A stretch of 64,000 nucleotides of DNA, taken from the NCBI RefSeq assembly GCF_036785885.1, contig NC_092312.1:18556001-18620000 (forward strand), given 5' to 3'. The translations under genes were made by a program, and so were the position numbers. A model generated the notes under the pieces. The model made no database searches, was not told the origin of the DNA, and was given only the letters and a program-made list of their open reading frames with translations. Positions 33,975 through 48,932 of this stretch are shown here, in pieces (the first letter of the stretch is position 1; every line of letters starts with the position of its first letter). The stretch comes from Coffea arabica. Lineage: Eukaryota; Streptophyta; Magnoliopsida; Gentianales; Rubiaceae.

Positions 33975-34883
33975 GGGCATCCACAGCGCGGGTGTAATGG
34001 CCCTCCATTACACCGCTCCATGACACGGTCTCTCATTGGAGTCGTGTCATTGAGATTGTGATGATCAGTTCTTAGGGCATCCACAGCGCGGGTGTAATGG
34101 CCCTCCATTACACCGCTCCATGACACGGTCTCCCATTGGAGTCGTGTCATGGAGATTACACGCATCATGGATATGATGCGTGTAATTTATTAGAAGGTGG
34201 GACCCATGATTAAATGTAAAATAATTCTAGCCACCAATTTTAGCTTCAACGGTAAGTTTGCCAGCACACAACACATTTTAGCTTTCCAACGGTTAGATTT
34301 TAGTCTTCTATATAAACACACAACACTTTGGGAACGATTCGAAGGCAATGACAATGAAAACTAGTATTCATTTTGTTATTATTTGTATTTTATTTGATTT
34401 AAATTATGTAATATTATGTTATGGAGTTCAACTAATTATATTCCGAATTATTAATTAAGTATGGGTTATTATGATATCTTCGCATTTGAGGCATCAAATA
34501 TTTGTTTAATTTCCTGCATAATTATTTTTGAAAAAAAAACAATATATTATTTTTGAAAGATAGAAAAGATATATTATTCAAACTTAAAAATTAATAATAT
34601 CATTTTTAGAAAATAAAAAATTCAAAATGTAAAAAATTTAATGAAAGTTAGTACTTTATTTTTTAAAAATAACAAAATTATTTTTAAAAATTACTTTATT
34701 TATTTATGGGATATGAGTTATGCATTATTAAAATAAATATTTGATTTAATTGTGGATCCATGTTATTACACCTTATGGAGTGTAATCCATTGTGAGTGAA
34801 AGTGTAATAAAAGAGGAGAAAGTGGAATGCTGACGTAGCATGTGGATTACACTCCACAAGGTGTAATAGTATTGTGGATGCTC
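33975..34883. mobile_element. PIF/Harbinger-like MITE, unit 3
   Basis: Same ends, TTA flanks and 100-bp left-end duplication as the unit 2 copy; 909 bp. Confidence 0.9.
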
Positions 34884-37779
34884 TTAAGTTAAAATGGGAA
34901 TCATAACACTTTTGTTGACTACTGAATGGAAATTTAAATTGGAATTTAAGAATAGGAGATGATATTGTAGTGAGAGATAAAAAGAGAGGGGCGAGGGGCG
35001 AAAATGAAAAGAGAGGTTAGGTATTGGGATGGGTAGTGGGAGGATCTGGTCTGCGATTAATATAATTGTAATGCTTTTTCAATGCTGCCCGGCTATTTGC
35101 TGTCAAATTAGTAAGGCCATGGGCAATTCTACACCGGCAAGTTGTTTTGGAGAAACTCAAGTCCTCAAGCCCAACATGTCGGCCCAAAATAGGTCCACGA
35201 GACGTTTAATGACAATTGGACGTCCCTTTCAGGGTTGCATGCTGAGCCCAATGTAGAAAGCCCTCTTCCGTGTGTGGTCCATGAACTGACGCCCCCAACA
35301 GGAACGGTGGTCCAGTCATAAATTCCTTGTTTTTCTCTGTCTTTTTTGTCTTTTCAAATTTATTAATGAATTCTGTCCAGAATACATCTTGGTCCCGGTG
35401 GTCATCATCATACATTACCAGCAACTACAATCTGTTGTCTTGAGAAGCAGGCTCAGCGCAGACAAGCAGAGGCCAGGTCAAATAAGGGATCCTACATTCG
35501 GCAACAAATTGGAGTATTTACATCCGCTTGGTTTTGCTGAAAAATATGGTATACTGTACTATTGGGCAGACATACGTGTCAAAATGTGTGACTCGAACGA
35601 ATTTGAATTAGTTAAAATGACGTTGAGTAGATTGAATTGAGTACACGTGGTATATTGATAGTGGTTGTCTAATGGACCGTCCGACCTGCCACCTGTACTA
35701 ATTGGCAATCTTCCAAACCTTAGTTTTAACTAATTATGAAATTTGTTGACCTTAATTTCAAAGTTCTTGTAAAGGTGGACCTTAAAGAGACATTAACATA
35801 TGAATATTGACCGTGACAGTGAATAGACTCGGTAAGTACTAGTATCACCTTTTTTATGGTTAGTGAAAGCAGTTACTATCAAGAACTAGTAAAACCTCTT
35901 CCGCCAATTATCACCTACAGGTTAGGCTGCTATTTTCTGCTGTTGGACAAGATCAACTACAATATCATTGGATTGTCTCCCCCTTCCAGAATCCGGAGAT
36001 ACACGATAATGCTCAGGTCCTTGTCATGGACAAATAATGAGATTGATTACACAACGGTTCACTCCCCGATACAGAATTTTTTTTTTTTTTTTAAAAAGAA
36101 GGGTATCATCGGCATTCTCTTTCTTCGCATGCCTCGCTCAGCTACTGGTGGCAGATATGATGAGCAAGTATCTATGTTGCACATAAAGCCCGGGAAAGGG
36201 ATTTGAAATTAACATTTATCGGAATTTTTTTTTCTTTTGTAAAAAATTCTTATTTCGACTATTTATAATTACTCATGACTATTTTTATTTTTAATTATTT
36301 AAATATATATTTTTCCTAAACATTGTAATTATCAATATAAAATTATTTTATGAAAAATATTTAAAAGATTAAAGTTTGCTTTAACAATAAAAAAATTTAT
36401 TCAAAATACATGGTTATAAATATTTTATATTTTTTCATTGCACGCATATCGTATGTGCATTGAGCACTAGTTGCAATAATGGTGAGAGACGCTGCACAAA
36501 GAAGAGGATTTGAAGATACCATACTAAATAATGCTCCACTAAAAGTAAAAATACCAAAGCAAGTGGCCTAGCCGAAATGCAAATGGCCCCCTAACTCTAC
36601 GTCCATGGGCCGCGCGCCAGTTGAATGGTGACTCCAAATTTTTTTTTTTTTTGTAAATTTGCTTCGTCTTGTTTCGGTTGACAGCTATCACAATATCCGT
36701 TACTCAATCAACTAAACTCCAGTCTCACGCAATATCAGTTTTACATTTATGACAAATTAATTAAAATGGAAGTGCATAATTTTGCTGCCTGCGAAAAGTC
36801 TAGCCTTTTGATTCTGAAAAGAGATACAGGTCGCCAACCTAATTTTAAATATGAATCTATAGATGGGACCCAAGTCCAATTTGGTGAGGACTAGCGTCCA
36901 ACCCCGTTCTACTGGCACGGATTAAGGAAATAATTGGAAAAATTAGATTTTCTATATACTTAATACATGTAAATCATACTCGATTACCGCCCACGGATTA
37001 AGGAAATAATTGGAAAAGTAGTTTCCTTTTTATTGATCTATTTAACGAAGTTGAATTGAGAACATTTTGGAGACATTTTAGTTGTCACCAAGCTAAGGAA
37101 ATATATTTTTCTAATTTTAACCTAGGCAAGAAAATACTTAGCAAAAAAAAAAAAGAAGAAATAATTATGTTTTCGGAAGTATATATGTTTCTATATGTTG
37201 ATGCATGAATTCATCCAAACAATATGTATATCGCTTTGCTAAAAGATAATAAACCATTAACTACTTAAACTAACTACACATGCCATTAAATAACAGTTTG
37301 ATCGTTTTTTTGTTTTTTTGTTTTAAAAATTTTGATGAAATGACTAGATAGATAGTTCTCAACAATGCCATTTTCTTGGTCAGTGTGAGAGAGTAAATTA
37401 AGTTTTGCCAGGAAAGAAGAAAATAGCTGTTAATTCTGGACAAATTGTCCATTTCTAAGTTTAATCCATCAATCAATGAGGAGTTAACACTAATTTATAT
37501 TTTGTCGAAAAATATAGAGATGTTACTCTACATAAATCATCCATTTCTAAGTTTAATCCATCAATCAAGGGGAAATTAGGAGGGCGAAACAATGGAAACT
37601 GGAGAAAAAATATCGACCGAATCACAATAAAATCTTTGACGTTTTTAGGAAAGAAAATTACGGGTAAATATTAAGGAAGGTGGAACCTTATATAATAATA
37701 GGATGGGATGCCAAAGCATTGAAGCTAGCCCTTAATTCACCAAAATCCCACCAAAAGACAAAAAAAAAAAAAGGCGAAA

Positions 37780-38504
37780 ATGAACAACATGATGATGAAG
37801 AAGAAGACGACCCAAGGTCGAAAAAAAATCGAGATCAAGAAGATAGACAACTTGAGCAACAGGCAAGTAGCCTTCTCCAAGCGAAGAGTCGGTCTCTTCA
37901 AGAAAGCAAGTGAACTTTGCGTCTTGACCGGGGCAGAAGTTGCCATCATCGTTCATTCTTTGGGCAAGCGCGTCTTTGCCTTTGGTCACCCCAGCATTGA
38001 CGCTGTTATTAACCGCTATACCACGGGATCGGCATCATCATCATCATCATCATCATCATCCTCGTCATCCGTTGCTGATCCGAATACCCCGTTGGGTGCT
38101 CATGAGATTCAACAACACAACCGACACTATGCTAAAGTGTCCAAAGAATTAGAGTCGAGAGAAAAAGAAAGGAATTGATTGAAGGTTCGAAGTTAGAGAA
38201 CGGCGGGAGTTTTTGGTGGGATGACCCAATTGAGCATATGGGTTTGGAGGAGCTTCAACAGTATAAAGCTTCATTGGAAGAGTTGAAGAAAAAGCTGTTG
38301 ATGAGAGCCGATGACTTGATGCTGTTGATAAATTCTTCTTCTTCTTCAACTAATTTGGGCTTTAATAATAGCGGTGATATCAATCCCGGAGTGACTGCAG
38401 TTGGTTGTGATGATATGTTCTTCAATCAGACAACGACTGAATACTGCAACAACTCCATCGTTCCTTATGGTTCTGATGACTTCGGAAATTCTCTGCAGGT
38501 TTGA
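37780..38504 (+). pseudogene. B-type MADS copy, unit 3, frameshifted
   Basis: The core is [15 protein letters not shown], nearer to B0 than units 1 and 2 are (Gln and Gly retained), but with Thr to Ala. GHPSID replaces GHPNID. The same 1-bp loss as in unit 1 ends the frame at 132 aa (stop at 38178). The C-terminal module remains open in another frame to 38504. The TATA region and leader are intact. Confidence 0.8.
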
Positions 38505-40018
38505 AGATCTGTGGTTGGCGAAGTCAGGAGGATTCTATAATAAGTTTAATATATGCATGGCTTTCAGCAGTTTTCTTTTTAGTGTTTAGTTTATGGATGG
38601 TTTTTCACAGTGTTGTTAGTGTTCGTTCTTTATGAATTACTATAGATTAGGCTCTTGCAGTGTTTTATTTTATTATGTTGACTGATGTCTCTTTTTTTAT
38701 TTTTGTCTTTCAGTGATTTTTAAGTAAGAGTATTCTTTATATATTTATATATATGTGTGTGTGCGAGCCAATCTTAAATAATTGATATTAGTGTTAAAAA
38801 GCACACTCAATGTGTGTGCAATTTAGAAATCATTATTATTTTTTATGAATTTGTAAATTTTATTTTTTCATTAATAAATTTTATAAGAACTTTTCATTAA
38901 CAAACTTCAATCTATAATTAATTTTTTCTTCAATTAAAAATAGATAATTTGGTAATTGCAATATTTAGAGTGATTATGTTGGTAAATGTGATCACGTGAC
39001 TTAGGGTAAAAAATTAATTTTCTAAGAATAAAATTGAAAGTTCGAAAAAAAATTGTAGAAAATATTTACACTGGCTGTCAATGCCCTCTTCTTATATATT
39101 GTATAGAAAAAGACACGATCACAGTCCGTAATGTTACGGACGCTTTTCCACCGCAAGATCACATGTGCGTTGATGAGTTTCCAGTTTGTCGAACAACTAA
39201 GGCCTTGTTTCGCAGGCAAGTTTTGGCTAAGTTTATTTGTTGTAAGATTTTTAAAAATAGTTATAATAACTTTAAAAAGTTTTCAAAAATTTTAAATTAC
39301 ATTCTTCAAAATATCCAAAAATTTATACCCTCTAAAAAAATTTTTATAACTTCTACAGTAAGTTACAATAAAACTTTAGACAAATACCCAAAAAACTTAC
39401 TTACCAAATAAGGCCTAAGTAGATTTAAAGGAAAAAAAAATCACAGAGTAGTTTTGACAAAAAAAAAAGGTAGATTTAAGGAAAATCACATAATTCCCCC
39501 GAGATACCAACATCCCTTCAGCATCCATCCTGTCACCCCTCCGACATAAAGCCCGACCGATTAAACCACAAAGTTCATCCAAATCTTAATTAGAAGCCAA
39601 TCTGGTGAGTGTGTCTGGATTATACATTATTATTTTCACCTTATTTACACGCACCGACTTGCTTGAATTATCAACACATTTTCAATCACTTTTTTTTTAT
39701 CTTACATACGTCGCATCAAAAAAGTACTACAGTATTTTTTCACAAATTTATTTCAAATAATTTACTATCCAAGCACACTCATTATTCTTGAAGTCGTACT
39801 CTTTCAAAATTGAATCAGCAATTAAGCAAATCAATCCAGCGCGAGGGTTGGAAGGAAGAACGGGAGTTTTATGTGCAATGATTACACTCAAACTAGGCAG
39901 GAAGAAAAGTATATATCATCTATTATTCTATATTATGCAAAGTACATGTGTTTCTTCGTAAAAGTCTGATTATAGAATTTAGCTCCTCTCAAATATTATA
40001 AGTTGTGATGATCAGTTC

Positions 40019-40021
40019 TTA
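40019..40021. other. Empty MITE target site, unit 4
   Basis: Short units read GATCAGTTCTTAAGTTAAAA with a single TTA. Long units have the MITE between two TTA copies at this point. The same empty site is at 51172-51174 and 62331-62333. Confidence 0.9.
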
Positions 40022-42840
40022 AGTTAAAATGGGAATCATAATACTTTTCTTGACTACTGAATGGAAATTTAAATTGGAATTTAAGAATAGGAGATGATAT
40101 TGTAGTGAGAGATAAAAAGAGATGAGTGAGGGGCGAAAATGAAAAGAGCGGTTAGGTGCTTTTTCAATGCTGCCCGGCCATTTGCTGTCAAATTAGTAAG
40201 GCCATGGGCAATTCTACTCCGGCAAGTTGGTTGGAGAAAGTCCAGTCCTCAAGCCCAACATGTCGGCCCAGACGTTTAATTACAGTTGGACGCCCCTTTC
40301 AGGGTTGCGTGCTGAGCCCAATGTAGAAAGCCCTCTTCCGTTTGTGGTCCATGAACTGACGCCCCCAACAGGAACGGTGGTCCAGTCATAAATTCCTTGT
40401 TTTTCTCTGTCTTTTTTGTCTTTTCAAATTTATTAATGAATTCTGTCCAGAATACATCTTGGTCCCGGTGGTCATCATCATACATTACCAGCAACTACAA
40501 TCTGTTGTCTTGAGAAACAGGCTCAGCGCAGACAAGCAGAGGCCAGGTCAAATAAGGGATCCTACATTCGGCAACAAATTGGAGTATTTACATCCGCTTG
40601 GTTTTGCTGAAAAATATGGTATACTGTACTATTGGGCAGACAGACGTGTCAAAATGTGTGACTCGAACGAATTTGAATTAGTTAAAATGACGTTGAGTAG
40701 ATTGAATTGAGTACACGTGGTATATTGATAGTGGTTGTCTAATGGACCGTCCAACCTGCCACCTGTACTAATTGGCAATCTTCCAAACCTTAGTTTTAAC
40801 TAATTATGAAATTTGTTGACCTTAATTTCAAAGTTCTTGTAAAGGTGGACCTTAAAGAGACATTAACATATGAATATTGACCGTGACAGTGAATAGACTC
40901 GGTAAGTACTAGTATCACCTTTTTTATGGTTAGTGAAAGCAGTTACTATCAAGAACTAGTAAAACCTCATCCGCCAATTATCACCTACAGGTTAGGCTGC
41001 TATTTTTTGCTGTTGGACAAGATCAACTACAATATCATTGGATTGTCTCCCCCTTCCAGAATCCGGAGATACACGATAATGCTCAGGTCCTTGTCATGGA
41101 CAAATAATGAGATTGATTACACAACGGTTCACTCCCCGATACAGAATTTTTTTTTTTTTTTAAAAAGAAGGGTATCATCGGCATTCTCTTTCTTCGCATG
41201 CCTCGCTCAGCTACTGGTGGCAGATATGATGAGCAAGTATCTATGTTGCACATAAAGCCCGAGAAAGGGATTTGAAATTAACATTTATCGGAATTTTTTT
41301 TTCTTTTGTAAAAAATTCTTATTTCGACTATTTATAATTACTCATGACTATTTTTATTTTTAATTATTTAAATATATATTTTTCCTAAACATTGTAATTA
41401 TCAATATAAAATTATTTTATGAAAAATATTTAAAAGATTAAAGTTTGCTTTAACAATAAAAAATTTATTCAAAATACATGATTATAAATATTTTATATTT
41501 TTTCATTGCACGCATATCGTATGTGCATTGAGCACTAGTTGCAATAATGGTGAGAGACGCTGCACAAAGAAGAGGATTTGAAGATACCATACTAAATAAT
41601 GCTCCACTAAAAGTAAAAATACCAAAGCAAGTGGCCTAGCCGAAATGCAAATGGCCCCCTAACTCTACGTCCATGGGCCGCGCGCCAGTTGAATGGTGAC
41701 TCCAAATTTTTTTTTTTTTTTTGTAAATTTGCTTCGTCTTGTTTCGGTTGACAGCTATCACAATATCCGTTACTCAATCAACTAAACTCCAGTCTCACGC
41801 AATATCAGTTTTACATTTATGACAAATTAATTAAAATGGAAGTGCATAATTTTGCTGCCTGCGAAAAGTCTAGCCTTTTGATTCTGAAATGAGATACAGG
41901 TCGCCAACCTAATTTTAAATATGAATCTATAGATGGGACCCAAGTCCAATTTGGTGAGGACTAGCGTCCAACCCCGTTCTACTGGCACGGATTAAGGAAA
42001 TAATTGGAAAAATTAGATTTTCTATATACTTAATACATGTAAATCATACTCGATTACCGCCCACGGATTAAGGAAATAATTGGAAAAGTAGTTTCCTTTC
42101 TATTTAACGAAGTTGAATTGAGAACATTTTGGAGACATTTTAGTTGTCACCAAGCTAAGGAAATATATTTTTCTAATTTTAACCTAGGCAAGAAAATACT
42201 TAGCAAAAAAAAAAAGAAGAAATAATTATGTTTTCGGAAGTATATATGTTTCTATATGTTGATGCATGAATTCATCCAAACAATATGTATATCGCTTTGC
42301 TAAAAGATAATAAACCATTAACTACTTAAACTAACTACACATGCCATTAAATAACAGTTTGATCGTTTTTTTGTTTTTTTGTTTTAAAAATTTTGATGAA
42401 ATGACTAGATAGATAGTTCTCAACAATGCCATTTTCTTGGTCAGTGTGAGAGAGTAAATTATGTTTTGCCAGGAAAGAAGAAAATAGCTGTTAATTCTAG
42501 ACAAATTGTCCATTTCTAAGTTTAATCCATCAATCAATGAGGAGTTAACACTAATTTATATTTTGTCGAAAAATATAGAGATGTTACTCTACATAAATCA
42601 TCCATTTCTAAGTTTAATCCATCAATCAAGGGGAAATTAGGAGGGCGAAACAATGGAAACTGGAGAAAAAATATCGACCGAATCACAATAAAATCTTTGA
42701 CGTTTTTAGGAAAGAAAATTACGGGTAAATATTAAGGAAGGTGGAACCTTATATAATAATAGGATGGGATGCCAAAGCATTGAAGCTAGCCCTTAATTCA
42801 CCAAAATCCCACCAAAAGACAAAAAAAAAAAAAGGCGAAA

Positions 42841-43565
42841 ATGAACAACATGATGATGAAGAAGAAGACGACCCAAGGTCGAAAAAAAATCGAGATCAAG
42901 AAGATAGACAACTTGAGCAACAGGCAAGTAGCCTTCTCCAAGCGAAGAGTCGGTCTCTTCAAGAAAGCAAGTGAACTTTGCGTCTTGACCGGGGCAGAAG
43001 TTGCCATCATCGTTCATTCTTTGGGCAAGCGCGTCTTTGCCTTTGGTCACCCCAGCATTGACGCTGTTATTAACCGCTATACCACGGGATCGGCATCATC
43101 ATCATCATCATCATCATCATCCTCGTCATCCGTTGCTGATCCGAATACCCCGTTGGGTGCTCATGAGATTCAACAACACAACCGACACTATGCTAAAGTG
43201 TCCAAAGAATTAGAGTCGAGAGAAAAAGAAAGGAATTGATTGAAGGTTCGAAGTTAGAGAACGGCGGGAGTTTTTGGTGGGATGACCCAATTGAGCATAT
43301 GGGTTTGGAGGAGCTTCAACAGTATAAAGCTTCATTGGAAGAGTTGAAGAAAAAGCTGTTGATGAGAGCCGATGACTTGATGCTGTTGATAAATTCTTCT
43401 TCTTCTTCAACTAATTTGGGCTTTAATAATAGCGGTGATATCAATCCCGGCGTGACTGCAGTTGGTTGTGATGATATGTTCTTCAATCAGACGACGACTG
43501 AATACTGCAACAACTCCATCGTTCCTTATGGTTCTGATGACTTCGGAAATTCTCTGCAGGTTTGA
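42841..43565 (+). pseudogene. B-type MADS copy, unit 4, frameshifted
   Basis: 132-aa open frame (to 43239) with a complete MADS domain and 12 serines, then the shared 1-bp loss. The remaining C-terminal frame runs to 43565. It matches the unit 6 copy; SIRRRL in the overlapping frame distinguishes it from units 3, 5 and 7. Confidence 0.8.
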
Positions 43566-45127
43566 AGATCTGTGGTTGGCGAAGTCAGTAGGATTCTATA
43601 ATAAGTTTAATATATGCATGGCTTTCAGCAGTTTTCTTTTTAGCGTTTAGTTTATGGATGGTTTTTCACAGTGTTGTTAGTGTTCGTTCCTTATGAATTA
43701 CTATAGATTAGGCTCTTGCAGTGTTTTATTTTATTATGTTGACTGATGTCTCTTTTTTTATTTTTGTCTTTCAGTGATTTTTAAGTAAGAGTATTCTTTA
43801 TATATTTATATATATGTGTGTGTGCGAGCCAATCTTAAATAATTGATATTAGTGTTAAAAAGCACAATCAATGTGTGTGCAATTTAGAAATCATTATTAT
43901 TTTTTATGAATTTGTAAATTTTATTTTTTCATTAATAAATTTTATAAGAACTTTTCATTAACAAACTTCAATCTATAATTAATTTTTTCTTCAATTAAAA
44001 ATAGATAATTTGGTAATTGCAATATTTAGAGTGATTATGTTGGTAAATGTGATCACGTGAGTTAGGGTAAAAAATTAATTTTCTAAGAATAAAATTGAAA
44101 GTTCGAAAAAAAATTGTAGAAAATATTTACACTGGCTGTCAATGCCCTCTTCTTATATATTGTATAGAAAAAGACACGATCACAGTCCGTAATGTTACGG
44201 ACGCTTTTTCACCGCAAGATTACATGTGCGTTGATGCGTTTCCAGTTTGTCCAATAACTAAGGCCTTGTTTGCAAGCAAGTTTTGGCTAAGTTTATTTGT
44301 TGCAAGTTTTTTAAAAACAGTTATAATAACTTCAAAAAATTTTCAAAAATTTTAAATTATATTCTTCAAAATATCCAAAAAATTACTTCAAAATATCCAA
44401 AAATTTATACACTTCAAAAAAAAATTTTACAACTTCTACAGTAAGTTACAATAAAATTTTAGACAAATAACCAAAAAACTTATTTACCAAATAGGGCCTA
44501 AGTAGATTTAAAGGAAAAAAAATCAAAAAGTAGTTTTGACAAAAAAAAGGGTAGATTTAAAGAAAATCACATAATTCCCCCGAGATCCCAACATCCCTTC
44601 AGCATCCATCCTCTCGTCCCTCCGACGTAAAGCCCTACTGATTAAACCACAAAGTTCATCCAAATCTTAATTAGGAGCCAATCCGGTGAGTGTGTTTGGA
44701 TTACACATTATTTTCACATTTTTTACACGCACTGACTTGCTTACATTATTAACACATTTTCAACTACTTTTTTTATCTTACATACATCACATCAAAAGAG
44801 TGCTACAGTATTTTTTCACAAATTTATTTCAAATAATTTACTATCCAAGCACACTCACTATTCTTGAAGTCGTACTCTTTCAAAATTGAATCAGCAATTA
44901 AGCAAGTCAATCCAGCACGAGGGTTGGAAGGAAGAACGGGAGTTTTATGTGCAATGATTACACTCAAACTAGGCAGGAAGAAAAGTATATATCATCTATT
45001 ATTCTATATTATGCAAAGTACATGTGTTTCTTCGTAAAAGTCTGATTATAGAATTTAGCCCCTCTTCATTATTATAAGCTGACTTTAGCTCCTCTCAAAT
45101 ATTATAAGTTGTGATGATCAGTTCTTA

Positions 45128-46036
45128 GGGCATCCACAGCGCGGGTGTAATGGCCCTCCATTACACCGCTCCATGACACGGTCTCTCATTGGAGTCGTGT
45201 CATTGAGATTGTGATGATCAGTTCTTAGGGCATCCACAGCGCGGGTGTAATGGCCCTCCATTACACCGCTCCATGACACGGTCTCCCATTGGAGTCGTGT
45301 CATGGAGATTACACGCATCATGGATATGATGCGTGTAATTTATTAGAAGGTGGGACCCATGATTAAATGTAAAATAATTCTAGCCACCAATTTTAGCTTC
45401 AACGGTAAGTTTGCCAGCACACAACACATTTTAGCTTTCCAACGGTTAGATTTTAGTCTTCTATATAAACACACAACACTTTGGGAACGATTCGAAGGCA
45501 ATGACAATGAAAACTAGTATTCATTTTGTTATTATTTGTATTTTATTTGATTTAAATTATGTAATATTATGTTATGGAGTTCAACTAATTATATTCCGAA
45601 TTATTAATTAAGTATGGGTTATTATGATATCTTCGCATTTGAGGCATCAAATATTTGTTTAATTTCCTGCATAATTATTTTTGAAAAAAAAACAATATAT
45701 TATTTTTGAAAGATAGAAAAGATATATTATTCAAACTTAAAAATTAATAATATCATTTTTAGAAAATAAAAAATTCAAAATGTAAAAAATTTAATGAAAG
45801 TTAGTACTTTATTTTTTAAAAATAACAAAATTATTTTTAAAAATTACTTTATTTATTTATGGGATATGAGTTATGCATTATTAAAATAAATATTTGATTT
45901 AATTGTGGATCCATGTTATTACACCTTATGGAGTGTAATCCATTGTGAGTGAAAGTGTAATAAAAGAGGAGAAAGTGGAATGCTGACGTAGCATGTGGAT
46001 TACACTCCACAAGGTGTAATAGTATTGTGGATGCTC
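45128..46036. mobile_element. PIF/Harbinger-like MITE, unit 5
   Basis: 909 bp, with ends, TTA flanks and 100-bp left-end duplication as in units 2 and 3. Confidence 0.9.
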
Positions 46037-48932
46037 TTAAGTTAAAATGGGAATCATAACACTTTTGTTGACTACTGAATGGAAATTTAAATTGGAATTT
46101 AAGAATAGGAGATGATATTGTAGTGAGAGATAAAAAGAGAGGGGCGAGGGGCGAAAATGAAAAGAGAGGTTAGGTATTGGGATGGGTAGTGGGAGGATCT
46201 GGTCTGCGATTAATATAATTGTAATGCTTTTTCAATGCTGCCCGGCTATTTGCTGTCAAATTAGTAAGGCCATGGGCAATTCTACACCGGCAAGTTGTTT
46301 TGGAGAAACTCAAGTCCTCAAGCCCAACATGTCGGCCCAAAATAGGTCCACGAGACGTTTAATGACAATTGGACGTCCCTTTCAGGGTTGCATGCTGAGC
46401 CCAATGTAGAAAGCCCTCTTCCGTGTGTGGTCCATGAACTGACGCCCCCAACAGGAACGGTGGTCCAGTCATAAATTCCTTGTTTTTCTCTGTCTTTTTT
46501 GTCTTTTCAAATTTATTAATGAATTCTGTCCAGAATACATCTTGGTCCCGGTGGTCATCATCATACATTACCAGCAACTACAATCTGTTGTCTTGAGAAG
46601 CAGGCTCAGCGCAGACAAGCAGAGGCCAGGTCAAATAAGGGATCCTACATTCGGCAACAAATTGGAGTATTTACATCCGCTTGGTTTTGCTGAAAAATAT
46701 GGTATACTGTACTATTGGGCAGACATACGTGTCAAAATGTGTGACTCGAACGAATTTGAATTAGTTAAAATGACGTTGAGTAGATTGAATTGAGTACACG
46801 TGGTATATTGATAGTGGTTGTCTAATGGACCGTCCGACCTGCCACCTGTACTAATTGGCAATCTTCCAAACCTTAGTTTTAACTAATTATGAAATTTGTT
46901 GACCTTAATTTCAAAGTTCTTGTAAAGGTGGACCTTAAAGAGACATTAACATATGAATATTGACCGTGACAGTGAATAGACTCGGTAAGTACTAGTATCA
47001 CCTTTTTTATGGTTAGTGAAAGCAGTTACTATCAAGAACTAGTAAAACCTCTTCCGCCAATTATCACCTACAGGTTAGGCTGCTATTTTCTGCTGTTGGA
47101 CAAGATCAACTACAATATCATTGGATTGTCTCCCCCTTCCAGAATCCGGAGATACACGATAATGCTCAGGTCCTTGTCATGGACAAATAATGAGATTGAT
47201 TACACAACGGTTCACTCCCCGATACAGAATTTTTTTTTTTTTTTTAAAAAGAAGGGTATCATCGGCATTCTCTTTCTTCGCATGCCTCGCTCAGCTACTG
47301 GTGGCAGATATGATGAGCAAGTATCTATGTTGCACATAAAGCCCGGGAAAGGGATTTGAAATTAACATTTATCGGAATTTTTTTTTCTTTTGTAAAAAAT
47401 TCTTATTTCGACTATTTATAATTACTCATGACTATTTTTATTTTTAATTATTTAAATATATATTTTTCCTAAACATTGTAATTATCAATATAAAATTATT
47501 TTATGAAAAATATTTAAAAGATTAAAGTTTGCTTTAACAATAAAAAAATTTATTCAAAATACATGGTTATAAATATTTTATATTTTTTCATTGCACGCAT
47601 ATCGTATGTGCATTGAGCACTAGTTGCAATAATGGTGAGAGACGCTGCACAAAGAAGAGGATTTGAAGATACCATACTAAATAATGCTCCACTAAAAGTA
47701 AAAATACCAAAGCAAGTGGCCTAGCCGAAATGCAAATGGCCCCCTAACTCTACGTCCATGGGCCGCGCGCCAGTTGAATGGTGACTCCAAATTTTTTTTT
47801 TTTTTGTAAATTTGCTTCGTCTTGTTTCGGTTGACAGCTATCACAATATCCGTTACTCAATCAACTAAACTCCAGTCTCACGCAATATCAGTTTTACATT
47901 TATGACAAATTAATTAAAATGGAAGTGCATAATTTTGCTGCCTGCGAAAAGTCTAGCCTTTTGATTCTGAAAAGAGATACAGGTCGCCAACCTAATTTTA
48001 AATATGAATCTATAGATGGGACCCAAGTCCAATTTGGTGAGGACTAGCGTCCAACCCCGTTCTACTGGCACGGATTAAGGAAATAATTGGAAAAATTAGA
48101 TTTTCTATATACTTAATACATGTAAATCATACTCGATTACCGCCCACGGATTAAGGAAATAATTGGAAAAGTAGTTTCCTTTTTATTGATCTATTTAACG
48201 AAGTTGAATTGAGAACATTTTGGAGACATTTTAGTTGTCACCAAGCTAAGGAAATATATTTTTCTAATTTTAACCTAGGCAAGAAAATACTTAGCAAAAA
48301 AAAAAAAGAAGAAATAATTATGTTTTCGGAAGTATATATGTTTCTATATGTTGATGCATGAATTCATCCAAACAATATGTATATCGCTTTGCTAAAAGAT
48401 AATAAACCATTAACTACTTAAACTAACTACACATGCCATTAAATAACAGTTTGATCGTTTTTTTGTTTTTTTGTTTTAAAAATTTTGATGAAATGACTAG
48501 ATAGATAGTTCTCAACAATGCCATTTTCTTGGTCAGTGTGAGAGAGTAAATTAAGTTTTGCCAGGAAAGAAGAAAATAGCTGTTAATTCTGGACAAATTG
48601 TCCATTTCTAAGTTTAATCCATCAATCAATGAGGAGTTAACACTAATTTATATTTTGTCGAAAAATATAGAGATGTTACTCTACATAAATCATCCATTTC
48701 TAAGTTTAATCCATCAATCAAGGGGAAATTAGGAGGGCGAAACAATGGAAACTGGAGAAAAAATATCGACCGAATCACAATAAAATCTTTGACGTTTTTA
48801 GGAAAGAAAATTACGGGTAAATATTAAGGAAGGTGGAACCTTATATAATAATAGGATGGGATGCCAAAGCATTGAAGCTAGCCCTTAATTCACCAAAATC
48901 CCACCAAAAGACAAAAAAAAAAAAAGGCGAAA

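Larger units (their letters stand above)
33238..39308 (+). repeat. Array unit 3 (long)
   Basis: A long unit whose MADS part matches units 5 and 7 at diagnostic sites (TCTGGACAAATTG near 37436, AAGTTTTGCC near 37400). It marks the start of the alternating pattern. Confidence 0.9.
39309..44390 (+). repeat. Array unit 4 (short)
   Basis: It lacks the Harbinger-like MITE and some 120 bp of other sequence. The first 1.1 kb is the most diverged part of any unit, which shows that the short form is an old, distinct subtype. Confidence 0.9.
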